From an uncultured Bacilli bacterium (GTDB lineage Bacteria; Bacillota_I; Bacilli_A; RF39; UBA660): a stretch of 47,322 nt of DNA. A model generated the notes under the pieces. It was given only the letters and a program-made list of their open reading frames with translations. It ran no database searches and was not told the origin of the DNA. Positions 32,417 to 41,635 of this stretch are shown here, piece after piece. How positions within the stretch are numbered: the stretch's first letter is position 1; every line of letters starts with the position of its first letter. The position numbers and the translations under genes are program-made. Location of the stretch: assembly GCA_947587115.1 (NCBI GenBank), contig CANPXY010000001.1:1-47322 (forward strand), read 5' to 3'.

Positions 32417-33085
32417 TTAGGCTTTCTTTACCAACTGATAAATTTCATCATGAATGTTCGCGATACTTTTCATGTGATGCGCTTGATCACATTGGACTTG
32501 ATCCCAGTTTAAATAATCAGCAATAAACATGGCATTGTCATAGACACGTCTCATAAAGTCCAAATCCTTTTCATGAATATCGTTACTGACACCCGCATTT
32601 TCACGTCTCGCTTTTCTGATATTCGTAATCAAATCAAAAGAAGCAGTAAGAAAAATCACTTTATCAGGTTGAGGAAGTTCTAACTTGTCATATTCAAAGT
32701 CCACAATATAATCGATAAAAGCCTTGCGACGTGACAAATCTTCAATCAACGCCGACTGATAGATCAAACTAGAAGTCGTATAACGATCAAATAAAATCGT
32801 CTGTCCTTCCAAAAAAGATTGTTTAAGTTCCGTATGCCAAGTGATCGCACGATCGGTGGCATAGAGTGTATTGATGAAATAAGGAGATAGATCTTTAATC
32901 TTTCCATAGGCACCTTGTAAATACATCTCTACTGCTTTTCCTTGATAAGTATCATAAGACGGAAAATGATGCGTGACAACCCTTTTCCCTTCAACCATTA
33001 GATGATCTTTTAATAAGGTAAACTGCGTTGTCTTCCCGATTCCATCGCAGGCACCTTCAACAACAAATACCTTTCCCTTCGCCAT
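32417..33085 (-). CDS. tmk: Thymidylate kinase (dTMP kinase)
   Basis: A 222-residue P-loop kinase that would phosphorylate dTMP to dTDP. The P-loop is FVVEGACDGIGKTTQ, with one more residue than the usual EGxDGxGKTT; the DR motif is ILFDRYTTSSLIYQ, and a lid with Arg residues (NIRKARRENAG) follows. It starts 1 nt after the stop of the ThyX-like gene, so the two dTTP-pathway genes are tightly coupled. It closes the T-box operon. Confidence 0.88.
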   Translation of the reverse strand: MAKGKVFVVEGACDGIGKTTQFTLLKDHLMVEGKRVVTHHFPSYDTYQGKAVEMYLQGAYGKIKDLSPYFINTLYATDRAITWHTELKQSFLEGQTILFDRYTTSSLIYQSALIEDLSRRKAFIDYIVDFEYDKLELPQPDKVIFLTASFDLITNIRKARRENAGVSNDIHEKDLDFMRRVYDNAMFIADYLNWDQVQCDQAHHMKSIANIHDEIYQLVKKA

Positions 33086-33086
33086 T

Positions 33087-34280
33087 TTAAATCATCCTCG
33101 TGAGCGTCTTGCCCTCTTTAAAATGGCAATCTGCATTACATGTATAATCTGGGAACGTACATCTTGCGCCATGTGGATGCTGACTCTCTTGCAATGCTTT
33201 TTGATATTCGAGAAGAGTCGCCCGAGTTTGAAGCATCGTCTCAAGTTGAACACCGCTACATAGGCGTTCTTTACATTTTAAGATAAAGCTTTCATAAGTT
33301 CCTCGTTCATTAATTCTTACAAGTTCCCCTTGAGGAATGACATCTTTGACGAGTGCACAATCCCCGAGCCATTCATCAACCAATGCTAGATCATCACTGA
33401 TAATGGGCGGAACAAAATATTGTTTTTCTTCCAAACGTTCTAGTTGATTGCTGTTTGGTCGATATCGTTGCACTTGAGCAAATTGAGCAAACGATCCAAG
33501 ATAGGTCGTGGAATAGACATCTCCAAAATAGGTTTTCCGTTGTTGCAAATCTTTTCCAAAGAGTGAAAAACTACGTTCCTTTTCATTCTGCATGAGTCCA
33601 TCCACTAAAATATTCTTTTCGTCCAAAGCTTCATAGAACTCCTCCATGCTGTAAGCAAGCGCCGACTCTAAGTCGCTAAGACTTTCCATAGGAGCAACCC
33701 AATGGGCATTGATCACATATTTTTCCATCCAAGAAGCTAGATAGTTAATTTGACGTAGCGAAGTCGTATAAATCATCTGGGTAGGCATCAATACTGTAAC
33801 CAAATATCGAGCGTTTTCTTGCGCTAAACGACGAATTCGAACCTCACTCAAAATCCCACCATAACGTTCAGTAATTTTCATTTTAAATAATTCCAACCAT
33901 TTTTGATATAGACGTTCTTCCCGTTCACTGATAACAGAATCATCTTCACGAACGATCGGTGTAAAACGAGCAGATTTTTCACTCGTGTCATACTCTCGCT
34001 CATTATTTAATACCATGGCCAAGATTTTAGGAATATTTTGAATATTCAAATGTACTTTCACATGACCATAAACGCTATGATGCCCATTAGAAAGAGTACG
34101 ATCGATTCGTTTCATCGTCCGCTCTTCTGGCTCATTTTCTAGATGAGAAAAACCTTCTTCATCATAACAAACTCCGGCAATTTTACCACAGAGTTTCAAT
34201 GCCTCTTGTTGATCAAAGGTGCCATCTTCTTTACGAAAGTTGCTTGGTAACAAATCAATTTTGATTTTTTTACTTTCCAT
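33087..34280 (-). CDS. thyX: Flavin-dependent thymidylate synthase ThyX-like protein, apparently double-length
   Basis: ThyX makes dTMP with FADH2 and methylene-tetrahydrofolate. This 397-residue protein is almost twice the usual 220-250. The first half has HHSVYGHVKVHLNIQNIP and REYDTSEKSARFTP, like the ThyX His-x-S region and the SxR(Y) end of its signature; the second half has FAQVQRYRPNSNQLERL, like the RHRxxSxN part. The signature thus looks split over two ThyX-like halves. The C-terminus has three close Cys (CTFPDYTCNADC). The ATG at 34280 has GAGAGG upstream. The tmk gene directly downstream supports the role. Confidence 0.82.
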   Translation of the reverse strand: MESKKIKIDLLPSNFRKEDGTFDQQEALKLCGKIAGVCYDEEGFSHLENEPEERTMKRIDRTLSNGHHSVYGHVKVHLNIQNIPKILAMVLNNEREYDTSEKSARFTPIVREDDSVISEREERLYQKWLELFKMKITERYGGILSEVRIRRLAQENARYLVTVLMPTQMIYTTSLRQINYLASWMEKYVINAHWVAPMESLSDLESALAYSMEEFYEALDEKNILVDGLMQNEKERSFSLFGKDLQQRKTYFGDVYSTTYLGSFAQFAQVQRYRPNSNQLERLEEKQYFVPPIISDDLALVDEWLGDCALVKDVIPQGELVRINERGTYESFILKCKERLCSGVQLETMLQTRATLLEYQKALQESQHPHGARCTFPDYTCNADCHFKEGKTLTRMI

Positions 34281-34316
34281 ATTTTCCTCTCCCTCTAAGA
34301 CCCGCACTTATTCTTT

Positions 34317-37300
34317 TTATTGTTCCATTCTTTCGATTTCTATTTTGACAAGTAGACCATTCATATCCACTTCTTCCGCTTCAAGTTCCCTTTGCTCGAT
34401 CACTTCCGCTAAAGTTTCGTTTTGAATGTAATCACGATATGCTTCGACAGTGGCAGCCATCTTTTCATCGCCAGAATAGTAAATCTTGATATGATCTGTA
34501 ATCACGAAGTCTGCTTCTTTACGCAAAGCCTGCACCTTACGAACGAACTCTCTAGCAATTCCTTCCATGATCAAATCATCCGTAAGTTCCGTATTTAAGA
34601 TTACAAAAGTTTGTTGATTGCTGCTAGAAGCGTAACCTTCTTTGACTTTGATCGTAACTTCGACCATATCTGCAGTAACTTCAAAGTCTTCTCCCTCTAA
34701 GGAAATGGTAAGAGCAGCATCTTTCAAAGTCTCAATTTCCTGATTGGATAATTTGGCAAGCGCCTCTTGAAAAGCCTTGATTTTTGGTCCTAAAATCTTT
34801 CCAACAACACGGAAGTTTGGCTTGATCACATAGTCCATATACTGGGTCATGTCTGAAATGAACAACACGTCTTTGACATTTAATTCTTCTTTGATGATCG
34901 ATACAAGTTCCCCGATGATGGCCTCTTCTTTTTGAGGTAAAATCACTTCCCGAATTGGTTGACGAACTTTAATTTGGACTTCTTCTCTAGCAAAGCGACC
35001 CAAACTACAGATATCTCGTACCAAATCCATACGTTCCTCGATCACCTCATCGATAAGTGCTGCATCATAGGTTGGGAATTGTTCCAAATGAACAGATTCT
35101 TTGTCTGTCAAATTACGATAGATTTCTTCCGCGATAAACGGCGTCACTGGCGCAATCAATTTAGTTAAAGTAAGAAGGGCTTCATAGGTAGTCAAATAGA
35201 CAGCTTTTTTATCTTCCGTAAGTTCACTTGCCCAGAATCTACGACGATTACTTCGAATATACCAGTTAGAAAAATCATCGTTTAAAAACTCAACTACCGG
35301 TTTGACCACACCAGTCAAATCATAGGCTTCATAACTCTCTGTCACCGTCTTGATGAGACGATTTAATTTAGAGAGTAACCATTGATCCGTAATATCACGC
35401 TGAGCGACTGGAATATCATATTCTCTTGGATCGATACCGTCAGCATTCGCATACATCTGGAAGAACGAATAAGCATTGCGGAAAGTACTGATGTATTTAG
35501 AATAAATTTCCTTAAGGCCTTCCACATCAAATTTAATTGGCGTCCATACTGGAGAGACATATGGTAAGTAGAATCGTACCGTATCGGCACCATACTCTTC
35601 CATGATCTTAAATGGATCGACGGCATTTCCACGACTCTTGTGCATTTTCTGACCCTTAGCATCGAGTAATAGATCATTGACTAAGACATTCTTATATGGA
35701 GCTTCCTTCATAAGGAAAGTCGAGATAACGATCAAGACATAGAACCATCCTCGCGTCTGATCGATTCCTTCTGCGATAAAGTCCGCTGGAAAATGTTTTT
35801 TAAATAATTCCTTATTTTCAAATGGATAATGATACTGAGCAAAAGGCATACTGCCAGAGTCAAACCACACATCGATTACATCTTTAATACGATGCATCGT
35901 CTTCCCACATTTTGGACACTTCAAATGCACATTATCGACATAAGGTTTATGTAAATCGATCGTCTCATCGATCTCTTCGATCGAACGATCGACAAGTTCC
36001 CTAACCGAACCAATCATCTCTTTGTGATCACATTCTTCACAAATCCAAAGCGGAATTGGACATCCCCAATAACGATTTCTTGAAATTCCCCAATCTTGAA
36101 GATTTTCAAGCCAGTTATTAAAACGTTTTTCTCCAACATAACTTGGATACCAATGCACTTTTTTATTTGCCTCAATAATTTGATCTTTAAAGTCCGTTAC
36201 CCGAATATACCAACTTGGTTTCGCAATATAAATTAACGGTGATTTACATCTCCAACAATGAGGATAATTATGTGTCATTTTGATCTTCTTAAATAACTTG
36301 TCCTGCTCTTTTAAATATTTCAAAATCTCAAGTTCAAGATCTGGATCCGTTACCAAACGACCTTTCCATGGGCCATCGCTATAACGTCCTTCTGAATCTA
36401 CTGGACATAATATTGGTAGATCATATCTCTTTCCAACCAAATTGTCATCCGCACCAAAAGCAGGAGCAATATGAACGATTCCTGTACCATCTTCCATCGT
36501 AACATACTCATCACACGTAATATAGAATCCTTTCTTATCGACACTTAAGAATGGAAGTAATTGTTCATATTCTTTGTACTCTAAATCTTTTCCCTGATAA
36601 GTCTCTAATACCTTGTAGTCATCCCCTAAAATCTTAGAAGCAAGAGCTTTCGCAATAATAAAGTGATACCCTTTGGATTCTACTTTGATATATTCTTCTT
36701 TTGGATGTACACATAGAGCGACATTGGCAAGCAACGTCCAAGGCGTCGTCGTCCATACCAACACATAGGTATCTTCATCTTTCAATTTAAATGGCACGAC
36801 AACCGAATTGACACTGACTTCTTTGTACCCCTCTGCCACTTCATGGGTCGCTAACGCCGTACCACATCTTGGACAGTATGGCAAAATACGATAATCACTA
36901 TAGACTAGTCCAGCATCAAAGAACTGTTTCAAAATCCACCATTCAGATTCGATATACTCATTTTTAAACGTAATATAAGCGTCATCCGTATCGATAAACT
37001 GTCCCATCTCTTTGGTAAGACGAACAAACTCGCTTTCGTTCATACGCACGTTTTTCTTACATTCTGCGTTGAACTTTTCAATTCCATAGTTTTCGATATC
37101 TTTTTTACCGTTAAACCCTAAAATCTTCTCAACATTAACTTCGGTTGGAAGTCCATGGGTATCCCAACCAATTTTCCGGTCAACTCGATACCCTTGCATC
37201 GTCTTATATTTACAAAAAGCATCTTTAAGCTCTTTGGCCAAAACATGATGAATTCCTGGCAATCCGTTGGCATAAGCAGGACCATCGTAGAAGACAAAAG

Positions 37301-37418
37301 GCCTACTTTCATCGCGTGTTTCAATAGAGCGTTTTAAGATATCGATCTCTTCCCAATAATTTAAAATATCTTTCTCTACCTCATTAATTTTTCCCTTTTT
37401 TAAAGCTTTAAATTCCAT
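34317..37418 (-). CDS. ileS: Isoleucyl-tRNA synthetase
   Basis: A 1033-residue class I synthetase charging tRNA-Ile. The N-terminal signature reads YANGLPGIHHVLAKELKD (the HIGH motif in GIHH form, as in one bacterial subgroup), followed by GWDTHGLPTE; the editing domain has WTTTPWTLLAN; the KMSKS-type loop reads KMHKSRGNAVDPF. Cys pairs YCPRCG, HCWRCK, ICEEC and KCPKCG suggest zinc sites. The ATG at 37418 has GAGGG upstream, 17 bp after the antiporter stop. The T-box at the head of the operon with an ATC specifier fits this gene. Confidence 0.97.
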   Translation of the reverse strand: MEFKALKKGKINEVEKDILNYWEEIDILKRSIETRDESRPFVFYDGPAYANGLPGIHHVLAKELKDAFCKYKTMQGYRVDRKIGWDTHGLPTEVNVEKILGFNGKKDIENYGIEKFNAECKKNVRMNESEFVRLTKEMGQFIDTDDAYITFKNEYIESEWWILKQFFDAGLVYSDYRILPYCPRCGTALATHEVAEGYKEVSVNSVVVPFKLKDEDTYVLVWTTTPWTLLANVALCVHPKEEYIKVESKGYHFIIAKALASKILGDDYKVLETYQGKDLEYKEYEQLLPFLSVDKKGFYITCDEYVTMEDGTGIVHIAPAFGADDNLVGKRYDLPILCPVDSEGRYSDGPWKGRLVTDPDLELEILKYLKEQDKLFKKIKMTHNYPHCWRCKSPLIYIAKPSWYIRVTDFKDQIIEANKKVHWYPSYVGEKRFNNWLENLQDWGISRNRYWGCPIPLWICEECDHKEMIGSVRELVDRSIEEIDETIDLHKPYVDNVHLKCPKCGKTMHRIKDVIDVWFDSGSMPFAQYHYPFENKELFKKHFPADFIAEGIDQTRGWFYVLIVISTFLMKEAPYKNVLVNDLLLDAKGQKMHKSRGNAVDPFKIMEEYGADTVRFYLPYVSPVWTPIKFDVEGLKEIYSKYISTFRNAYSFFQMYANADGIDPREYDIPVAQRDITDQWLLSKLNRLIKTVTESYEAYDLTGVVKPVVEFLNDDFSNWYIRSNRRRFWASELTEDKKAVYLTTYEALLTLTKLIAPVTPFIAEEIYRNLTDKESVHLEQFPTYDAALIDEVIEERMDLVRDICSLGRFAREEVQIKVRQPIREVILPQKEEAIIGELVSIIKEELNVKDVLFISDMTQYMDYVIKPNFRVVGKILGPKIKAFQEALAKLSNQEIETLKDAALTISLEGEDFEVTADMVEVTIKVKEGYASSSNQQTFVILNTELTDDLIMEGIAREFVRKVQALRKEADFVITDHIKIYYSGDEKMAATVEAYRDYIQNETLAEVIEQRELEAEEVDMNGLLVKIEIERMEQ

Positions 37419-37435
37419 AATATCCCTCATTTCTA

Positions 37436-38395
37436 TTAACCAAAGATGACATAGCTATAGTAAGCAACAAACAATAGAAGAAATAAAATGCCTTCTTTTC
37501 TTGTAATCTTTCGATCATTGATCGAGAATATAAACATTAAAAATGCCGATAGTAACATGACAAGAACATCGATCCAACCAAACGACATGTGCGCAATGCC
37601 CCCAAACAACGCTACCGGAATACCGATGACGATACCAATATTGAAAATATTGCTTCCTACAACATTTCCAATCGCAATATCATATTCACCTTTCCTCGTG
37701 GCAATGACAGAAGTTACCAATTCTGGTAGTGACGTACCTAGAGCAACGATTGTAAGACCAATCATACGCTCGCTGACTCCAAAAAGTGCTGCCAAATTGG
37801 ATGCTGCATCAACGACAAAGTTACTTCCAAAAACGATGGCTGCAATACCTAAAACAGTAAACAAAATCGCTTTTGGTAACGACATTGGTGGCGTATCATC
37901 TTCCTCTTCATCTTCATCCTTTTTATTTCGTATCATGGAAATGATATAGTAAATAAATACGGAGAAAGTCAAGAAAATGACAATTCCATCACTTCTCGTA
38001 AATTGATTGAGCGCCTTTCCATCAAACAACTGATCCGATAACAATACCGAAAACATCAAAGTCATCAACAACGTAATTGGTAGCTCTCTTTTTACTGTAG
38101 CATTCTTAACGCTCAAAGAATGTACCAACGCAGCACATCCCAAGATGAGCAAAATGTTCAAAATGTTACTACCAATGACATTTCCAAGTACCAAATCACC
38201 ACTTCCAGAAAGTAGCGACTTGACGCTGACCGCAAACTCAGGAGCACTAGTTCCAAAAGCTACAATCGTAAGACCAATCAACATCTTGGACAAATGAAAG
38301 TTACGCGCAACATCGCTAGAACCATCGACAAAAATATCTGCTCCTTTGATCAAAATAATGAATCCCCCGATTAATATCAACGTATTAATAAGCAT
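37436..38395 (-). CDS. CaCA-family Na+/Ca2+ antiporter (YrbG-like)
   Basis: A 319-residue membrane protein with about ten membrane segments and the two inverted alpha-repeats of the CaCA family: GLTIVAFGTSAPEFAVSV with GNVIGSNILNI, and GLTIVALGTSLPELVTSV with GNVVGSNIFNI. An acidic cytoplasmic loop (DEDEEEDDT) divides the halves. It would exchange Ca2+ (or K+) against Na+. The ATG at 38395 has AAAGGAG 9 nt upstream; a longer frame would begin inside the T-box terminator hairpin. It is the first gene under the Ile T-box, before ileS. Confidence 0.92.
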   Translation of the reverse strand: MLINTLILIGGFIILIKGADIFVDGSSDVARNFHLSKMLIGLTIVAFGTSAPEFAVSVKSLLSGSGDLVLGNVIGSNILNILLILGCAALVHSLSVKNATVKRELPITLLMTLMFSVLLSDQLFDGKALNQFTRSDGIVIFLTFSVFIYYIISMIRNKKDEDEEEDDTPPMSLPKAILFTVLGIAAIVFGSNFVVDAASNLAALFGVSERMIGLTIVALGTSLPELVTSVIATRKGEYDIAIGNVVGSNIFNIGIVIGIPVALFGGIAHMSFGWIDVLVMLLSAFLMFIFSINDRKITRKEGILFLLLFVAYYSYVIFG

Positions 38396-38415
38396 TTCTA
38401 CCAACTCCTTTTCAT

Positions 38416-38636
38416 AAAAAAAATCGTCCTGCAAAAAGGACGATTAAAAACCGCGGTACCACCTTAATTCATAATTATATTATGCATCTCAAACTATAAC
38501 GCGTTACCGTTTTTATCTTATCCATAAAACACAACTTGAAAGTGATCTTAGTAAAACTTCATCTCTTCCATCTCACCCACCAGGAAGTTCTCTTGGCAAT
38601 CCATTTTACTACGTCTTTCGCACTTGCTTTTAATAT
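38416..38636 (-). promoter_or_regulatory. T-box riboswitch, isoleucine specifier (ATC)
   Basis: A leader of about 220 nt on the minus strand. The T-box sequence AAGGTGGTACCGCGG is at 38451-38465, followed by a terminator stem (AATCGTCCT/AGGACGATT, 38422-38445) and a T8 run. In Stem I the strands TAGTAAAA/TTTTACTA flank a specifier loop with ATC at 38544-38546, followed by a purine. Uncharged tRNA-Ile would stabilise the antiterminator and permit transcription of the antiporter-ileS-thyX-tmk operon. Confidence 0.93.
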
Positions 38637-38642
38637 GTACCT

Positions 38643-38671
38643 AATATAACATATTTATTTTCGTTTTTCAA
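38643..38671 (-). promoter_or_regulatory. Promoter of the T-box operon
   Basis: TTGAAA (38666-38671), 17-bp spacer, TATATT (38643-38648), giving a start near 38636. Confidence 0.8.
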
Positions 38672-38695
38672 GAAGAAAAAACAAGTATCACAGAC

Positions 38696-40234
38696 TTATG
38701 ATTTTTTTTGCATATTTTTCATAGGATCGTGTGCTCTTTTAGTTTGACGTAATCCAGTTTGATCCAATACATAAACAGTATCACATACTTCATCAATATA
38801 CTTACGATCGTGAGATACACTGATAATAGCTCCATTATAATTGCGTAGCATTGCCCTAATTACAGGATTTGAAAGAGGGCTGAGATTTCTAGTAGGCTCA
38901 TCTAAAAGTAATACATTACATTCATCTAAAATTAGTTTCATGAGTAAAAGTTTTGCTCGTTGTCCACCCGATAATTCTTTAATAGAAGCTAACATTTCAT
39001 CGCTAGTAAATTTCATGTTGCCCATCAAAGTTCTAACTTCACTCTCAGAAAGATGATCATTTTTTAAAAATTCAACTGATGATTGCTCTGTAAACAACAA
39101 ATCATTATAATCCTGTGGCATATATCCCAACTTTATATCTTTTCGGTCTTTAAGTAAATCATAAATATATTTAAGCAAAGTAGATTTTCCTACTCCATTT
39201 TGGCCAACAATAACGATATGTTGTGGCCCTTCTACACATAATGAAATGTTTTTAGAAAGTATTCGTCCATTGATCGACAATGATTTTAAATCTAAATTGA
39301 GAACCCCTTTGCCATTCGGAATAGAAACATCATTAAACCGAATGTTAATAGCCTCTTCGATGTCTGCTTTCTGTACTCTTTCCTGTTCATTCAAGCGCTT
39401 TTCTTGCGCTAATAAGGAATTCATTCGATTCGTTCTTCCAGGATTAGCCTGTTGTACTTTATTTTTTATCTCCTTTAACGTTTTAATTTCAGACCGATAA
39501 TTTCTATTATCATTAGCAGCTAAACGATTTTGAGTGTCTATTTTCTTTAATCGTTGATCCACATATTCACGGTACCCCATTTTTTCTATAGTATGTCTAG
39601 CGTCGCTTTTACGTTTTAATTGTTCAAGATGAATAATAACGTTCGCGGTGTTTTCCAACAATGTTTCATCGTGGGATACAAACAAAATTGGTTTCGTAGT
39701 ACTGTTAATAAAGTTTTCAAGCCACGTTAAAGTCTCAATATCTAAATCATTTGTAGGTTCATCTAATAACAAAATATCATCATTTTCTATTAATAACTTA
39801 GATAATTGTAGTTTGACGCGTTCGCCACCCGATAAAAATTGAATCAAATATTCATCGCTCAAGACCTCTTCACTTAAACCAACTTTATATAGAGATTGCA
39901 TAATATCTCCAAACAAATTATATCGTTCTAACTGAATTTCATCCTGTGGATGATCTTTTAAAAAGTAGTTAATTACGGGTTCCGAATCCCATTTAGAGTC
40001 TAAAAATTGTTCTAAATAACCAATCTTACCATGCGTAACTACTTGTCCTGAACATTGGCAATAACCAGTAACTAAAGATGGATTATATATAAACTTAAGC
40101 AATGTGCTTTTTCCATTTCCCTCTTCCCCAATGAGCGCCACTTTATCGCCTTTGTTCAACACGAAAGACAAATTTTTACCAAGAGCCCTATTTTTTTGTT
40201 TTAATATTAAAGAAACATGATCTAACTCTAACAC
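38696..40234 (-). CDS. ABC-F family ATPase
   Basis: A soluble 512-residue protein with two ABC domains and no membrane segments. Domain 1: GEEGNGKSTLLK, LSGGERVKLQL, ILLLDEPTND. Domain 2: GQNGVGKSTLLK, LSGGQRAKLLL, VLLLDEPTRNLSPLSNP. A charged linker joins them (KRLNEQERVQ region). ABC-F proteins act on the ribosome E site, for translation control or antibiotic protection; DEPTRNLSPLSNP differs from the DEPTNHLD of housekeeping members, so resistance-type function is possible. The GTG at 40234 is chosen because GGTGAT lies 3 nt upstream; an ATG at 40249 lacks a ribosome site. The leader is about 110 nt long. Confidence 0.9.
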   Translation of the reverse strand: MLELDHVSLILKQKNRALGKNLSFVLNKGDKVALIGEEGNGKSTLLKFIYNPSLVTGYCQCSGQVVTHGKIGYLEQFLDSKWDSEPVINYFLKDHPQDEIQLERYNLFGDIMQSLYKVGLSEEVLSDEYLIQFLSGGERVKLQLSKLLIENDDILLLDEPTNDLDIETLTWLENFINSTTKPILFVSHDETLLENTANVIIHLEQLKRKSDARHTIEKMGYREYVDQRLKKIDTQNRLAANDNRNYRSEIKTLKEIKNKVQQANPGRTNRMNSLLAQEKRLNEQERVQKADIEEAINIRFNDVSIPNGKGVLNLDLKSLSINGRILSKNISLCVEGPQHIVIVGQNGVGKSTLLKYIYDLLKDRKDIKLGYMPQDYNDLLFTEQSSVEFLKNDHLSESEVRTLMGNMKFTSDEMLASIKELSGGQRAKLLLMKLILDECNVLLLDEPTRNLSPLSNPVIRAMLRNYNGAIISVSHDRKYIDEVCDTVYVLDQTGLRQTKRAHDPMKNMQKKS

Positions 40235-40311
40235 ATTATCACCTACCATAAAACTTTAGAAGACAATGATGTTCTTCGTCGAAATAGCCTATCATTAAAA
40301 AATGAAATATA

Positions 40312-40341
40312 CTACATCGCACCAAAGTATGATGGATCCAT
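40312..40341 (-). other. Possible leaderless upstream ORF (9 codons) in the ABC-F leader
   Basis: ATG at 40341 opens a short frame MDPSYFGAM followed by TAG. The ATG lies only about 4 nt after the predicted transcription start. The frame overlaps a weak hairpin (ATACT/AGTAT) followed by a U-rich stretch. This could be a ribosome-mediated attenuator, but the stem is short. Confidence 0.35.
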
Positions 40342-40351
40342 AATTAAATAT

Positions 40352-40380
40352 AATTTATCACGTGTTGTTAATTTTTGCAA
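40352..40380 (-). promoter_or_regulatory. Probable promoter of the ABC-F gene
   Basis: TTGCAA (40375-40380), 17-bp spacer, TAAATT (40352-40357). Confidence 0.55.
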
Positions 40381-40385
40381 CTATA

Positions 40386-40411
40386 AAAACAGCTAAACAA
40401 TTAGCTGTTTT
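40386..40411 (-). terminator. Intrinsic terminator of the GH25 gene
   Basis: An 11-bp stem (AAAACAGCTAA/TTAGCTGTTTT) with a 4-nt loop and short T tail. It overlaps the stop codon. Confidence 0.85.
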
Positions 40412-41600
40412 ATACTTCATACATCACATCGATATCGACAAAGCCATCGATTCCTGGAACCTTGCCTGTATTGGATAACTGCCAAAAGCGATAACGTTTC
40501 TGATAAGTAGTCTGATCGGTATAGTGTGCCAACCAAACCTCATGTGCTTCAGTATCCCAAATGTTTTCTAAATATTTTTTACTTCCATAAAGAAGTGTAT
40601 CATAGCCTTGCTTTTGTAATTCGCTAGAAAAAGTAGTAGCAATCTTATTTAAATCATAAATACTGATGCCTAGTTCATTAAACAAAGACCAACATTCCCA
40701 ATCGAATGCTACCGGCAAAGTAAGCTGGTAAGGTTTTAATTGCTTTACTACCCATTTTGCCTGCTCCTTCACTTCTTTGATGGAAGAGGCATAGGAATAA
40801 TAATAGACTCCAACATCCAATCCTACAGCTCTTGCGCCCTCGACATTTTTTACAAAAGTATCATCCAATTTTGAATCTTCGCCAATTCCTTTCTGAGTAC
40901 CAAGACGCATCAAGACAAAGTTTACTCCCCCATCTTTGACACTTTGCCAATCGATCGATCCTTGCCACTTTGACACATCGATCCCAATTTTCGAATCTTC
41001 TGTCTGATAATTTTCAATAAAATGCGCTAACTCTGTTCCCTCTTCATTAGTAGAACTACCACCCGTACTAGGAGCACGAACAGTCAATGTGAACTCTTTT
41101 CTAGTAATATTGCCACTGTTGTCTACTGCTTGATAGACCAGTGGATAAGTACCAGGCGCATCGGCATTATATTCGCCTTCAATCGTACAAGTAGGATTTG
41201 GATCATAGTTATCTGCACACATGATCTCATCGGTAAGTTCTTCACTGCTGCCCAGTGCAATACGATAAGCATCATTTAAATCGATATAAGGCTCCGTCGT
41301 ATCTTGTACGAGAACCGTAACCTCGGTCGTCTTTTTGCGATGATTGGAATTCCAATACGTCACCTTCGTCGTCACTTCACCCAACTTGGTCGTATCGACA
41401 GATACATCCTTGACAAGTTCTCCTTCTTCAATCGTCAAAAATTCAGATACATACACTTTACTGTATACTTCTGCTACAGCCGGTTCTTTTACTGTAATGA
41501 CTGTCAAATCTGGTTGATTAAAAACAAGATGCCACCCTATTCCGCAACCTAAAAGTACAACAACACCAATTACCAACCACAAAATCCATACTCTTTTCAT
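40410..41600 (-). CDS. Membrane-anchored GH25 lysozyme with Ig-like domains
   Basis: A 396-residue protein: N-terminal membrane segment (residues 5-25), two Ig-like/DUF5011-type domains (about 35-175; typical APGTYPLVYQAVDNSGN), a Ser/Gly linker, and a GH25 muramidase domain from about 200. GH25 signatures are IGIDVSKWQGSIDW, YYYSYAS, the catalytic FDWECW (Asp and Glu), EVWLAHYT and the end GIDGFVDIDVMY. It would cleave the peptidoglycan glycan strand at the cell surface. The Ig-like part resembles that of the 994-residue surface protein. AGAGGA precedes the ATG. Its place beside divIVA and sepF suggests a division or remodelling role. Confidence 0.93.
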   Translation of the reverse strand: MKRVWILWLVIGVVVLLGCGIGWHLVFNQPDLTVITVKEPAVAEVYSKVYVSEFLTIEEGELVKDVSVDTTKLGEVTTKVTYWNSNHRKKTTEVTVLVQDTTEPYIDLNDAYRIALGSSEELTDEIMCADNYDPNPTCTIEGEYNADAPGTYPLVYQAVDNSGNITRKEFTLTVRAPSTGGSSTNEEGTELAHFIENYQTEDSKIGIDVSKWQGSIDWQSVKDGGVNFVLMRLGTQKGIGEDSKLDDTFVKNVEGARAVGLDVGVYYYSYASSIKEVKEQAKWVVKQLKPYQLTLPVAFDWECWSLFNELGISIYDLNKIATTFSSELQKQGYDTLLYGSKKYLENIWDTEAHEVWLAHYTDQTTYQKRYRFWQLSNTGKVPGIDGFVDIDVMYEV

Positions 41601-41635
41601 TTGATCCTCTTTTCTATGAAAAAATTAGAATACTG

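Noticed and set aside
34317..37418. GIHH in place of HIGH as a defective IleRS active site
   Set aside because: The PGIHHVL form is, to my knowledge, normal in one bacterial IleRS subgroup, and all other motifs are intact.
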